This document shows positions 35,354 through 44,362 of a DNA stretch of 64,000 nucleotides, one piece after another; positions within the stretch are counted from its first letter, which is position 1, and the number at the start of each line of letters is the position of its first letter. The notes under the pieces were generated by a model. That model saw only the letters and a list, made by a program, of their open reading frames with translations. It searched no databases and had not been told where the DNA came from. Source of the DNA: DATBJJ01 sp963750915 (GTDB lineage Bacteria; Acidobacteriota; Vicinamibacteria; Vicinamibacterales; 2-12-FULL-66-21). The translations under genes were made by a program, and so were the position numbers. The stretch covers positions 248,001 to 312,000 of the forward strand of contig CAVVSF010000011.1 in NCBI GenBank assembly GCA_963750915.1, read 5' to 3'.

Positions 35354-36354
35354 GTGAGCGACAATCAGAAACCTCAACCGTTCGACGAACTGACTGCGCT
35401 CGCCGAGCTGGAGCGCCTGGCCGACAAGATCCAGGCGACCCGCCGCCAGCGCGAAGGCACGGTCGCCGAGTTCGAGAGCTTCGTCAAGACCTTCCGGAAC
35501 GATCGCTACACCGATCTGATCGCCCAGCACGAAGCGGAGCTGCAGAGCGAGTTGCGCGCGCAGGCGAGACCGGTCCGGCCGGTCGGCGAGGTGGCCGCCA
35601 ATCTTGCCGCCCGTCCACCGGCGCCCGCTGCGCCGCCTGCACCGGCGGCGCCGACGGCCGCAAAGCTTCCAGCGCCGCCAGACGTGGCCCCGGCGCCCGT
35701 GCAGGCGACTTACAAGCCGACGACTATCGCGGTGGCACTGTCGCCGCCCGCGGTGCGCCCTGCGGATGCGGACGTGGATGCCGATCGGCCGTCGCCCGTC
35801 GCGGTGGATCTCCCGTCGCCTTCCATGCCCGCTTCGATTGCGGCAGCGTCGATGGCTCCGCCGAAGGCGCCGTCGTCCCGCAACGCGGGCCCGATGGTCG
35901 CCGCTGCGGCTGGCGTCCTGCTGCTGGTGTTCGTCGTCTGGTTCTTCAGCCGACCGTCGAGCACTGAACCGCCGCCGGCAACGGCCGCTGCGCCTCCGCC
36001 TGCTGCCGCAGCTGCACCCGCCGCCGCGCGCGACCAGCGCCCTCGCCGCCGCCGCCCGCGCCGGTCCCGGCCAAGGCCCTCAACATCGAGCTCGTGACGA
36101 TCAAGCCGGTGTGGCTCAGGGTCACCGTCGACGGCGCGCGGGCGCTCGAGGCGGAGTTGCCCCCGGATCGCCGCCTGTCTTTCGCCGCCGACAAGCTGAT
36201 TCAGATCCGAGCCGGCAACGGCGGCGCGGTGAGATTGATGGTGGGAGGGCAGGACCGTGGACCGCTCGGTGGAGAAGGACGAGTGGTCGACAGGCAGGTG
36301 GTTCCAGGAGGGCAAATAGCCATCAGCTTCGCGAACTGGCTCTCACGCCCCTGA
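35354..36354 (+). CDS. Membrane protein with C-terminal RodZ-like DUF4115 domain, frameshifted at about 36030
   Basis: About 333 residues after repair. A cytoplasmic helical start (FDELTALAELERLADKIQAT) is followed by an Ala/Pro-rich linker, one membrane helix (VAAAAGVLLLVFVVWFF, about 183-199) and another Pro-rich linker. The frame then shifts (one base missing between about 36024 and 36036) to SPPPPAPVPAKALNIELVTI and the DUF4115-like domain (KPVWLRVTVDGARALEAEL, GNGGAVRLMVGGQDRGPLG). RodZ proteins link cell-shape machinery, but this one lacks the usual N-terminal HTH, so the MreB-binding role is doubtful. The GTG start is 6 bases after TACACG. A heptamer array follows. Confidence 0.65.
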
Positions 36355-36359
36355 GGCCT

Positions 36360-36406
36360 GAGCCCTGCGCCCTGAGCTCCGTCGAGCCCCGAGCCCCGAG
36401 CCCCGA
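36360..36406. repeat. 7-bp tandem array after the DUF4115-like gene
   Basis: GAGCCCT, GCGCCCT, GAGCTCC, a three-base break, GAGCCCC three times and GAG start a few bases after the TGA at 36352-36354. The unit is shared with the arrays at 26583 and 44333. Confidence 0.75.
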
Positions 36407-36410
36407 GATG

Positions 36411-36446
36411 CGTAGGGAAGAGAGCGAGAACGCTCTCTTCCCTACG
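36411..36446. terminator. Bidirectional hairpin terminator between convergent genes
   Basis: A perfect 16-bp inverted repeat, CGTAGGGAAGAGAGCG and its complement, encloses the loop AGAA. It lies between the stops at 36354 and 36455. No T-run follows on either strand, so termination would rely on the stem alone or on Rho. Confidence 0.65.
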
Positions 36447-36454
36447 CCCACAGA

Positions 36455-39391
36455 CTAGAACCTCACCCCCAGCGCGAACTGGAACGTGCGCGGCAGCGTG
36501 TAGGCGGCGGCGCCGACCGGCGTGCCGAACTCTTCGCCGTAGTCCCAGTGCACGCCCTGCACCGGCCGCTCGGTGAACGGGTTGAACGTCTGGAAGCGAT
36601 CCGGGTCGTCGACGGCGGTCAGCACCGTCGTGTCGATGGCGTTGCTGTTGATGTTGAACAACTGGAACTGGTTGAACAGATTCAACACCTGCAGCTGCGC
36701 GAAGAGCTGGCTCGTGCCGCCAAGACCGAAGGTGTAGTTCAGCGAGAAGTCGGTCCGGAACATCGTCTCGGTCTTGAACGCATCGCGATCGGTGAACCAG
36801 TAGTTGACCGTAGCAGGCGCGGTCTGGTAGCCGGGGTCGGTGACGTAGTCCCGACTGTCGATGTTGCCGAGTGCGCCGTAGGGCGTGCCGGAGTTGATCT
36901 GTTCGAACAACGCCACGGTGAAGTTGCCGAGCCGCTCGGGCAGCGGCAGGCGGGCGGTGCCCCAGAGCCGCAGCCGGTGACGCTGATCGGCGAGGAGATC
37001 CCCCTCCGGGGCGAACCACGACAGGTCGAAGTACTCCGGATAGCTGGTGGCGCTGCTGCTGACGGGACCGCTGTTGACGGTTTCACCGTTGACGTTCCCC
37101 CACAACCGCGACAGCGTGTAGTTGCCGCCGAGATCGACGCGCGACCCGAGCCGGTAGTTGGCCTGGACGCTGCCGGCGACGTACTCTCGCGACAGCAGGT
37201 CGGTGTTCTCGACCAGGGCAAGGTCGAACACCTGTCCCGCCGGGTCCGTGACGCTGCCGGTGCTGGTGTCGATCCGGTCGGCATAGAAGTCGGTGAACGT
37301 GCGGTAGACGAAGTCGGCGCGGATGGCGCCGCGGCCGCCGAGCTGCCGGCTCGCACCGGAGGCGAACTCGGTGGCGTGCGGCGAACGCAGCGACTCGCGG
37401 ATCTGCGTCTGCACTCCCGGAATGCTCGTGAAGAATGGAGGCCGGCTCGTCCCGCCACCGCTGTCGAACCAATCGAAGATCTGCCGCAGCGCCGCATCGG
37501 ACGCGACTGGCGCGCCGGTGCCGGTGTTGATGTTCGGTCCTTGATAGAACCAGGCCAGGATTGACGGCGTGCCCGCAGGCGACGCCGAGTCGGCGATCGA
37601 GTTGGCGAGCGCGGCGACGTAGCGGCCGTAGCTGCCGTGCAGGCTCCATCTGCCGTTGCCGGAAGGATCCCACACCACCCCGAGGCGGGGGCTGAAGGCG
37701 TTGTCGTTAGCGACCGCGTTGCCGGCGGCATCGACGCCGTCGTTCTTGTCCCAGCGCACGCCGAGGTTCAACGTGAAATGGCTGTTGGCGCTCCACGAGT
37801 CGTTCAGGAACAGCGAGTGTGTCCGGAAGTCCGTGCCCTGGCTCGAGAGGCTGATTGGGTAGTTGATGATGTAGGTGCTGCCATTGTTGCGCGCCACCGG
37901 GTAGACGGCGCCGTCCTCGACGAGGGTGTCGGTCGTCCAGACCTGGAAGTCGCTGCCCGACTGGTGATTGTCGCCTTTGCGCTTGTCGTTGAAGGTGTCG
38001 TAGCCGAAGACGATGTTGTGGGAACCGCGCGGGGTCGACCAGAAGTACGTGCCCTTCAGGTAGAGGTTCTCGTTGTCGCGCTCTTCCGGGCCGCACACAC
38101 CGCAGAAGTTCGGCGACCACCAGAAGGCCCCGGTCTGCTGCGACCGCAGCACCGTCCCCTGGATCAGATCGGTCGAGGTGCCACCGGAGTTCTCGAACGA
38201 GAACTGCCGCGCCGAGTACTGCGCCTCGACGAACAGGTTCGAGCGCAGCGTGCCCGAGTAGTGCAGTGACAGCAGGTCCTGCGGCAGCTGCCGGTCGTGC
38301 AGGCTGCGCAGGTCCATCACCTCCTGGGCGCTCGGCCAGACGTTGTTGATCTCGTCCTCGCGCACCGCGGTGTAGGCAACGCGCACGTTGTGCCTGGGGC
38401 CGAAAGATTGCGTCACTTTTCCTTCGAACCGCTTCTCGTCGTTCTCGAAGGTATAGGGCGCCCGGGTGTAGCCGGTCTCGTTGGCGGTGGACTGGTTGAA
38501 GAGACGGCCGGCGCCGAAGAACCACGTGCGGTTGCGCACGATCGGCCCGCCGATCGTGAACTCATAGGTCGGCACCGTGTCGTTCTTCTTGGGCTCGTCG
38601 AACGGGCTGGTCGTCCGCCAGTCGTCGTTGTTGAACGTCGTCCGCAGCGAACCGCTGAAGCGGTTGCCGCCCGAACGGGTGATCGCGTTGACGACGCCGC
38701 CGGTGAAGCGGCCGTATTCGGCCGAGATCCCCGAAGTCGAAACAGTCGTCTCCTGAATCGCGTCCTCGATGAACAGCGTGAATGGGGTGCCGCGGATGTT
38801 GTCCTGGATCTGCACGCCGTCGAGCATGAAGAGGTTGTCGGCCGACATCGCGCCGCCGATCGTGATCGCGTTGTTGGGGCCGGTCGCGTGCGCCGCCGGC
38901 GCGACGTTGACCGCCGACAGGATGGTCCGTGCGGTTGGCAGCGTCGCCAGCAGCTCCTGCTGGACGTTGGTCGAGGCCTGAACCGTGTTGGTGAAGGCAT
39001 CGGCGCGGGCGGTGACGGTGACGACCTCGCTCAGCGCCGCCGGCCGCAGCGTCAGCTCCAGCGTCACCGGCTGGCCGGCGCCGACGTCCTGCGTGACTTT
39101 CGTCGTCCCGAAGCCGCTCAGCTCGACGGTCACGGTGTAAGGCCCGGGCGGAAGGCTGGGCAGGATGAAATCGCCGTTGGTCGAAGTCACCGCGACTCGC
39201 GTGCCCTGGAGGTTGGTGGAGGTCACGGTCACGGTCGCGCCCGGCACGGAGAGGCCGCCCTGATCGGTGACGCGGCCGGTGATCGTACCGGTCGGTGTCT
39301 GAGCGTCGGCCGGCGGCGGGGTCGAAAGCAGGACGGCGGCAGCAGCCGCGGCGGCCAGCGCCACACTACGGGTAATGAGAGCCTTGAACAT
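36455..39391 (-). CDS. Oar-like TonB-dependent receptor
   Basis: An intact 978-residue outer-membrane receptor. It has a signal peptide (about 1-31), a CarboxypepD_reg domain (about 33-115, GTITGRVTDQGGLSVPGATV), a plug with LLATLPTARTILSAVNVAP and LDGVQIQDNIRGTPF, and a barrel ending in the aromatic strand PRTFQFALGVRF. The plug ends with the family motif SAEYGRFTGGVVNAITRSGG. The ATG at 39391 follows AGGAGAGGG, and gives a good signal peptide; a 15-residue upstream extension is unlikely. The ligand is unknown. It differs strongly from the receptor at 2270-5540, so the two are not recent copies. Confidence 0.93.
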   Translation of the reverse strand: MFKALITRSVALAAAAAAAVLLSTPPPADAQTPTGTITGRVTDQGGLSVPGATVTVTSTNLQGTRVAVTSTNGDFILPSLPPGPYTVTVELSGFGTTKVTQDVGAGQPVTLELTLRPAALSEVVTVTARADAFTNTVQASTNVQQELLATLPTARTILSAVNVAPAAHATGPNNAITIGGAMSADNLFMLDGVQIQDNIRGTPFTLFIEDAIQETTVSTSGISAEYGRFTGGVVNAITRSGGNRFSGSLRTTFNNDDWRTTSPFDEPKKNDTVPTYEFTIGGPIVRNRTWFFGAGRLFNQSTANETGYTRAPYTFENDEKRFEGKVTQSFGPRHNVRVAYTAVREDEINNVWPSAQEVMDLRSLHDRQLPQDLLSLHYSGTLRSNLFVEAQYSARQFSFENSGGTSTDLIQGTVLRSQQTGAFWWSPNFCGVCGPEERDNENLYLKGTYFWSTPRGSHNIVFGYDTFNDKRKGDNHQSGSDFQVWTTDTLVEDGAVYPVARNNGSTYIINYPISLSSQGTDFRTHSLFLNDSWSANSHFTLNLGVRWDKNDGVDAAGNAVANDNAFSPRLGVVWDPSGNGRWSLHGSYGRYVAALANSIADSASPAGTPSILAWFYQGPNINTGTGAPVASDAALRQIFDWFDSGGGTSRPPFFTSIPGVQTQIRESLRSPHATEFASGASRQLGGRGAIRADFVYRTFTDFYADRIDTSTGSVTDPAGQVFDLALVENTDLLSREYVAGSVQANYRLGSRVDLGGNYTLSRLWGNVNGETVNSGPVSSSATSYPEYFDLSWFAPEGDLLADQRHRLRLWGTARLPLPERLGNFTVALFEQINSGTPYGALGNIDSRDYVTDPGYQTAPATVNYWFTDRDAFKTETMFRTDFSLNYTFGLGGTSQLFAQLQVLNLFNQFQLFNINSNAIDTTVLTAVDDPDRFQTFNPFTERPVQGVHWDYGEEFGTPVGAAAYTLPRTFQFALGVRF

Positions 39392-39640
39392 TCGACCCTC
39401 TCCTTTCTGATCTCGAAACGGAATGCGGGTGAGCATCCCGTCCGCAACGCAAAGGAGAGGCCCGGGGCGCAGGCGTGCGGGCGCGCGCGTCCGCCGGCGC
39501 GGCCGTCCCGCGGCGCCGACATCTCGTCACGTCCGCCCGTCGACTGGTACGAGTCGCAGGACGAACGGGCAGGATGTCAGCTGCGAGTCGTCTTCAAGAT
39601 GTTGGTTCTCGAATCCGGTTGAGTGAAGTTCGTCCCCGCC

Positions 39641-41503
39641 TTAGCGGGGGCGTTCCGGCGCGGCCAGCGGGCTGGACCACAGCTGGCGGACGACGGCGAC
39701 GAGGACGAGACCGCTGACGACGAACACAGCCAGCATGGCGAAGGCGGCGTCGTTGCGGAGATAGAGGAAGTTGCCGACGGTGAAGAGCGCCGACCAGATC
39801 GCCGTACATCCCGCCACCCATCCCAGGAGCGCCATCGGGATGTTGTCCGGCGAGCTCGCCCGCGACGGATCGGCCAGCGGACGGATCGCGTTCCATCCCG
39901 GACCGGCCGGGCGGACCTTCTCGTAGAAGCTGACCAGCGTCGCGCGATCGGTCGCGGGACCGACATAGGCGGTCACCACCCAGCACACGGTCGTCACGGC
40001 GATGGTGATGAGGAGCGCGGCGTGAGTGCTGAATCCGGCGCCGTTGCGCGCGAGGACGAGCAGCACGACCGACACGATGAACGAGCTGAGCATCGCGACG
40101 ACCTCGCACCAGGCGTTGACACGCCACCAGAACCAGCGGACGAGATAGAGCAGGCCGGTGCCGGCGCCGATCTGGAGGATGACGTCGAAGGCATCCTTCG
40201 CCGAGTCGAGGAGATAGACCATGCCCGACGAGCAGACGAAAAGGAGGACGGTGGCGGCGCGCCCGGCCTGGACGTAGTGCGCCTCGCTCGCGTCGCGGCG
40301 GATGAACCGGCGATAGAAATCGTGCACCAGGTACGACGCGCCCCAGTTGAGGTGAGTCAGGATGGTCGACGAGTTGGCGGCGATGAGACCGCCGACCATC
40401 AGGCCGACGAATCCGGCGGGGAGGAAGCGCAGCATCGCCGGATAGGCGATGTCATGCCCGAGCAGCTGCGGATCGAGGTCCGGGAACGCGCGCTGGATGT
40501 CCGAGAGCTCGGGGTAGACGAGGATCGAGCAGAGCGCGACCAGGATCCACGGCCAGGGCCGCAGCACGTAGTGGGCGACGTTGAAGAAGAGGACGGCGCC
40601 GAGCGCGTCCTTCTCGGATTTCGACGCCAGCATGCGCTGCGCGATGTAGCTGCCGCCGCCCGGTTCGGCGCCCGGGTACCAGACCGCCCACCACTGCACC
40701 GCGATCGGCATCACGAACACGGCGATGGCCATCTCCCAGTTGTTCGTGAAGTCGGGCAGCACCGCGAGGTAGTCGATGCCGCCGGGGCCGCGCTGCACCG
40801 ACAGCTTGTCGATGAGCGCGGTCAGCCCGCCGACCTGCGGCGCCTGCAGCGCGAACCAGGCCGCGGCGACCACCGCCGTCATCTTGATGAAGAACTGGAT
40901 CATGTCGATGACGAGCACGCCCCACAGGCCGGAATGGGCGGCGAACACGACGTTGAGGATGCCGACGCCGAGCAGCGTCTGCCAGCGCTCCAGCCCGAAC
41001 AGGATGCCTGCGATCTTGCACGCCGCCAGGTTGACGGTCGCCATGATCATGCAGTTGAAGAGCAGGCCGAGGTAGACGGCGCGGAAGCCGCGGACGACGC
41101 TGGCGGCGGTGCCCGAGTAGCGGATCTCGTAGAACTCGAGGTCGGTGAGGACGCCCGAGCGGCGCCACAGACGGGCGTAGAAGAACACCGTCGCCACGCC
41201 GGTCAGCACGAACGCCCACCAAACCCAGTTGCCGGCAACGCCGTTGCGCCGCACGATGTCGGTGACGAGGTTGGGGGTGTCGCTGCTGAACGTCGTCGCC
41301 ACCATCGAGAGCCCGGCCAGCCACCACGGCACGGCGCGCCCGGAGGCGAAGAACTCCGACGTGCTCTCGCCGGCGCGCCGGCCGAAGAACAGCGCCGGCA
41401 CGAAGCAGACGATCAGCGAGGCCGCGACGATGAGCCAGTCGAGGAGGGTCAGGGTCATCGGGCCGACACTGTATCCCAAAGCGGGGGTGAAGATGACCTG
41501 CAT
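39641..41503 (-). CDS. Sodium:solute symporter (SSS family), long form
   Basis: A 620-residue carrier with about 14-15 helices. Core SSS features are FFASGRAVPWWLAGLSMVAT, the sodium-site-like TFSSDTPNLV, YEIRYSGTAASVVRGFRAVY and GGLIAANSSTILTHLNWGAS. The large size and the LGWVAGC-type C-terminal helices fit Vicinamibacteria/Bacteroidota homologues whose substrates (often sugars or sialic acid) are untested. ATG at 41503 has GAGGG just upstream; an ATG at 41458 (MTLTLLDWL) would give a shorter N-terminus and is also plausible. The divergent gene at 41532 starts 28 bases away. Confidence 0.9.
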   Translation of the reverse strand: MQVIFTPALGYSVGPMTLTLLDWLIVAASLIVCFVPALFFGRRAGESTSEFFASGRAVPWWLAGLSMVATTFSSDTPNLVTDIVRRNGVAGNWVWWAFVLTGVATVFFYARLWRRSGVLTDLEFYEIRYSGTAASVVRGFRAVYLGLLFNCMIMATVNLAACKIAGILFGLERWQTLLGVGILNVVFAAHSGLWGVLVIDMIQFFIKMTAVVAAAWFALQAPQVGGLTALIDKLSVQRGPGGIDYLAVLPDFTNNWEMAIAVFVMPIAVQWWAVWYPGAEPGGGSYIAQRMLASKSEKDALGAVLFFNVAHYVLRPWPWILVALCSILVYPELSDIQRAFPDLDPQLLGHDIAYPAMLRFLPAGFVGLMVGGLIAANSSTILTHLNWGASYLVHDFYRRFIRRDASEAHYVQAGRAATVLLFVCSSGMVYLLDSAKDAFDVILQIGAGTGLLYLVRWFWWRVNAWCEVVAMLSSFIVSVVLLVLARNGAGFSTHAALLITIAVTTVCWVVTAYVGPATDRATLVSFYEKVRPAGPGWNAIRPLADPSRASSPDNIPMALLGWVAGCTAIWSALFTVGNFLYLRNDAAFAMLAVFVVSGLVLVAVVRQLWSSPLAAPERPR

Positions 41504-41531
41504 CACCCTCTTCTGTTAGGCTGGTAACGTC

Positions 41532-41879
41532 GTGTTCCGGGTGACCTCGATCCTGCGTTCGCCGTGGCTGGCCACGCTGCTGCTGCTGGCGTGGCTGGCG
41601 CCAGTCGTCGCGCCCCACGCCGGTGGCGACGATCTGCTCTGCGAGGTCCCGGCAGCCGGCGGTGGCGACGGTTCGGTGCGCGCCACGGTCGACGACAGCG
41701 GGCAACCGGCGCACCACTGCGTCATCTGCCACTCGGCCCGCTCGCATCGCACGGGGCCGGCCGATCTCGGCTTCGCCGCCGTCGTGCTCACGCCCGGGCA
41801 CGCGATCGCGCCGATCGTCTCCGGAGCCCGGCGTGCCCCGGCTCTCGACAATCTCCCCGCCCGCGCTCCTCCTGCCTGA
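41532..41879 (+). CDS. Small exported protein with Cys/His cluster, unknown function
   Basis: A 115-residue protein with a hydrophobic N-terminal helix (SPWLATLLLLAWLAPVVA), then LLCEVPA and the cluster HHCVICHSARSHR around residues 62-74. The CxxCH-like and neighbouring His residues suggest metal binding; DUF2946-like proteins share this general layout. It directly precedes the ZnuD-like receptor and probably shares its promoter. TAGGCT lies 9 bases before the GTG start. Function is inferred only from the Cys/His residues and context. Confidence 0.55.
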   Translation: MFRVTSILRSPWLATLLLLAWLAPVVAPHAGGDDLLCEVPAAGGGDGSVRATVDDSGQPAHHCVICHSARSHRTGPADLGFAAVVLTPGHAIAPIVSGARRAPALDNLPARAPPA

Positions 41880-42012
41880 TTCGGTCGTCGTTTCGCGATG
41901 TCCGAAGTGTGCTGCCGATACGCCGGCAGCTGCGGCTGGCCATCGTGCTTCCGTCAGCCGTCAAGGATTAGGGAGCCCGGCCCGTACCGGCTCCGGATCG
42001 AGGAGACAACAC

Positions 42013-44235
42013 ATGGGTTCGCGCTTTGCCGCGATACGCGCGCTCGCGCTCGTCGCTTCTCTAGGCGTCCCGGCGCCGACGATGGCGCAGGCGCCTCAGG
42101 CCGCCGCGCCTGGCGTGACGCTGTCCGGCCGCCTGTATCATTCCGTCACGCTCAAGCCTGTCGCCGATGCCGTCGTGCTCGTCGAGGGCACCAAGCTCGA
42201 GGGCAAGTCGAAGGCCGACGGCACGTACTCGGTCGCCGGCGTCCCGCCCGGCGACTACCACCTCATCGTCGTCGCCCCCGGCTTCGTCGCGGCGCGCGCC
42301 GACGTCACGGTGGGGCCCTCGCCCGCGACGCTCGACGTCGCGGTCGATCCCGAGCTGCACTACGCCGAGGTGGTCTCGGTCAGCCCCGACGCCCGCAGCC
42401 AGTTCGAGGCCTACCAGCCGACGACGGTGCTCTCGGGCCAGGATCTGGCGAAGCAGCTGCAGAACGGTCTCGGCGCGACGCTCGCCAACCAGCCCGGTGT
42501 TGCCGAGCGCTCGTTCGGGCCCGGACCGTCGCGACCGGTCATCCGCGGTCTCGACGGCGATCGCGTGCTCATCCTCGAGGACGGTCAGCGGGTCGGCGAC
42601 TTGTCGAGTCAGTCCGGCGATCACGGCGTGACCGTGAACCCGGCCAGCGCGTCGACGATCGAAGTCGTGCGCGGGCCGGCGACATTGCTATACGGATCGA
42701 ACGCGATCGGCGGTCTCGTCAACGTCATCTCGGACACGATTCCGACCAAGCCCGTCACCGGCACGCACGGCGGCGCGACCTTCGACTTCGGATCGGCCGC
42801 GACGGATGCCGGCGCCGCCGCCGACCTCATGGTTGGCGACGGAAAGTGGGCGCTGCACGCGGCGGGCAGCGGCCGCCGGTCGGGGGACGTGAGCACGCCC
42901 GAAGGGGAAGTGGAGAACACGCAGTCGCGCGCGGGCATCGGTACGGTTGGCGTCGCCTACACCGGCGAGCACCGGTACTTCGGCGGCAGCTACGGCTACG
43001 ACGACACCAAGTACGGCATCCCGTTCGTCGAGGACGGCAATATCCAGTTGACGCCGCGGCGGCACATGTTCGGCCTCCGCGCCGGCGCCGACCAGCTCAC
43101 CGGGCCGTTCGAGTCCTATCGCGTGCTCTTTGGCTACCGCCACTACCGCCACGACGAGCTCGAGGGCGACGAAGTCGGCACGCAGTTCGAGAACAACACC
43201 GCCGACATCAACGCCCAGGCGAAGCATCGTACGATGGGCCGGCTGTCGGGTACGATCGGCGGTTCGTATCTCAACCGTGCTTTCAGCGCGACTGGCGAGG
43301 AGGCGTTGTCACCGCCGGTCGACGAGACCGCGACGGCGCTCTTCGCCTACGAAGAGCTGACCTGGCCGCATTTCACGGTGCAGTTCGGCGGCCGCCTGAA
43401 TTGGGCTTCCTTCAGTCCCGAGGGCGGACTGCCAAGCCGCGATTTCACTGACGGCTCGGCGTCGGTCGGCCTGCTGTTCCGCCCGGCCGCGGCAAACGAC
43501 AAGCTGACGCTGGCGCTGAGCCTCGCCCGCGCCGCGCGCAACCCGGCGCTCGAAGAGATGTACTTCTTCGGCGTCCACCCCGGCAACTTCGCCTTCGAGA
43601 TCGGCAATCCGGATCTCGATTCCGAGACCGCGCTCGGCTTCGACGCGGCGCTGCGCTGGCGCGCGCCGCGGTTCTCGGGTGAGGTGAGCTTCTTCCGCAA
43701 CAGCATCGACGACTACGTGTTCCGCAACCCGATCAGCGAGGAGGAATTCGAAGATCGCTTCCCCGGCGAAGACTCGGAAGGTTTCCCGGTGATCGAGTTC
43801 GTGGCCGCCGACAGCGTCCTGCAGGGCATCGAGGCGCACGCCGATGCCGAGATCGCGAGGGGACTGTTCGCGGAAGTAGGGTTCGACCTGGTGCGCGGCG
43901 AGCTACGCGGGAGCGGCGAGGCGCTGCCGAGGATTCCGCCGATGCGCTTTCGCGGCGGCCTCCGCTACCAGACCGGCGCGTTCCAGGCCGGGGGCGAGAT
44001 CGTCTCGACGGCGAAACAGGATCGCGTCTACGGCGAGGAGACGCCGACCGACGGTTACAACCTGCTGAAGCTGTTCGCGTCGTACTCGTTCGAGGCCGGA
44101 CAGGCCCTCAACACGATCACTGCCCGGCTGGACAACACGACCAACGAGCTCTATCGCAACCACCTCTCGCTCATCAAGGACTTCGTGCCGGAGATGGGGC
44201 GCAACGTCAAGATCGTTTACTCGATCAAATTCTAG
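42013..44235 (+). CDS. ZnuD-like TonB-dependent receptor (metal uptake candidate)
   Basis: A 740-residue outer-membrane receptor. It has a signal peptide (about 1-26), a CarboxypepD_reg domain (about 34-115, GRLYHSVTLKPVADAVVLVE) and a ZnuD-type plug: PVIRGLDGDRVLILEDGQRV, LSSQSGDHGVTVNPASAST and VVRGPATLLYGSNAIGGLV. The barrel contains YRHYRHDELEGDEVG and a loop rich in acidic residues (EEEFEDRFPGED), and ends in VKIVYSIKF. The plug pattern is typical of zinc receptors, so zinc or another divalent metal is likely. GAGGAG lies 7 bases before the ATG. A small Cys/His protein precedes it. No Zur box was found by eye. Confidence 0.85.
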   Translation: MGSRFAAIRALALVASLGVPAPTMAQAPQAAAPGVTLSGRLYHSVTLKPVADAVVLVEGTKLEGKSKADGTYSVAGVPPGDYHLIVVAPGFVAARADVTVGPSPATLDVAVDPELHYAEVVSVSPDARSQFEAYQPTTVLSGQDLAKQLQNGLGATLANQPGVAERSFGPGPSRPVIRGLDGDRVLILEDGQRVGDLSSQSGDHGVTVNPASASTIEVVRGPATLLYGSNAIGGLVNVISDTIPTKPVTGTHGGATFDFGSAATDAGAAADLMVGDGKWALHAAGSGRRSGDVSTPEGEVENTQSRAGIGTVGVAYTGEHRYFGGSYGYDDTKYGIPFVEDGNIQLTPRRHMFGLRAGADQLTGPFESYRVLFGYRHYRHDELEGDEVGTQFENNTADINAQAKHRTMGRLSGTIGGSYLNRAFSATGEEALSPPVDETATALFAYEELTWPHFTVQFGGRLNWASFSPEGGLPSRDFTDGSASVGLLFRPAAANDKLTLALSLARAARNPALEEMYFFGVHPGNFAFEIGNPDLDSETALGFDAALRWRAPRFSGEVSFFRNSIDDYVFRNPISEEEFEDRFPGEDSEGFPVIEFVAADSVLQGIEAHADAEIARGLFAEVGFDLVRGELRGSGEALPRIPPMRFRGGLRYQTGAFQAGGEIVSTAKQDRVYGEETPTDGYNLLKLFASYSFEAGQALNTITARLDNTTNELYRNHLSLIKDFVPEMGRNVKIVYSIKF

Positions 44236-44252
44236 AACCGGGGCTCTTGGCC

Positions 44253-44361
44253 GGGGTTCGGGGTTCGGGGTTCGAAAAGCTTCTGATCTCGGCCGATGCG
44301 GCTCTCAGATATGGGCTTATCAGAAAGGTTTCGAGCCCCGAGCCCCGAGCCCCGAACCCCG
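44253..44361. repeat. Paired complementary 7-bp arrays between convergent genes
   Basis: GGGGTTC occurs three times (44253-44273), shortly after the receptor stop. GAGCCCC three times and GAACCCC (44333-44360) run up to two bases before the opposing stop. The arms are complementary, and TTCTGAT (44281-44287) and ATCAGAA (44319-44325) pair inside them. A long hairpin could form in either transcript. Confidence 0.85.
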
Positions 44362-44362
44362 A

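Noticed and set aside
42970..42980. CGGTACT-like sites in the ZnuD-like gene and in the PBP tail (about 62772)
   Set aside because: Both are in frame (HRYFGG and TGTSG) and cause no break, so they are ordinary sequence.
44333..44360. Possible CRISPR array in the heptamer repeats
   Set aside because: Units are 7 bp with no spacers and no cas genes nearby.
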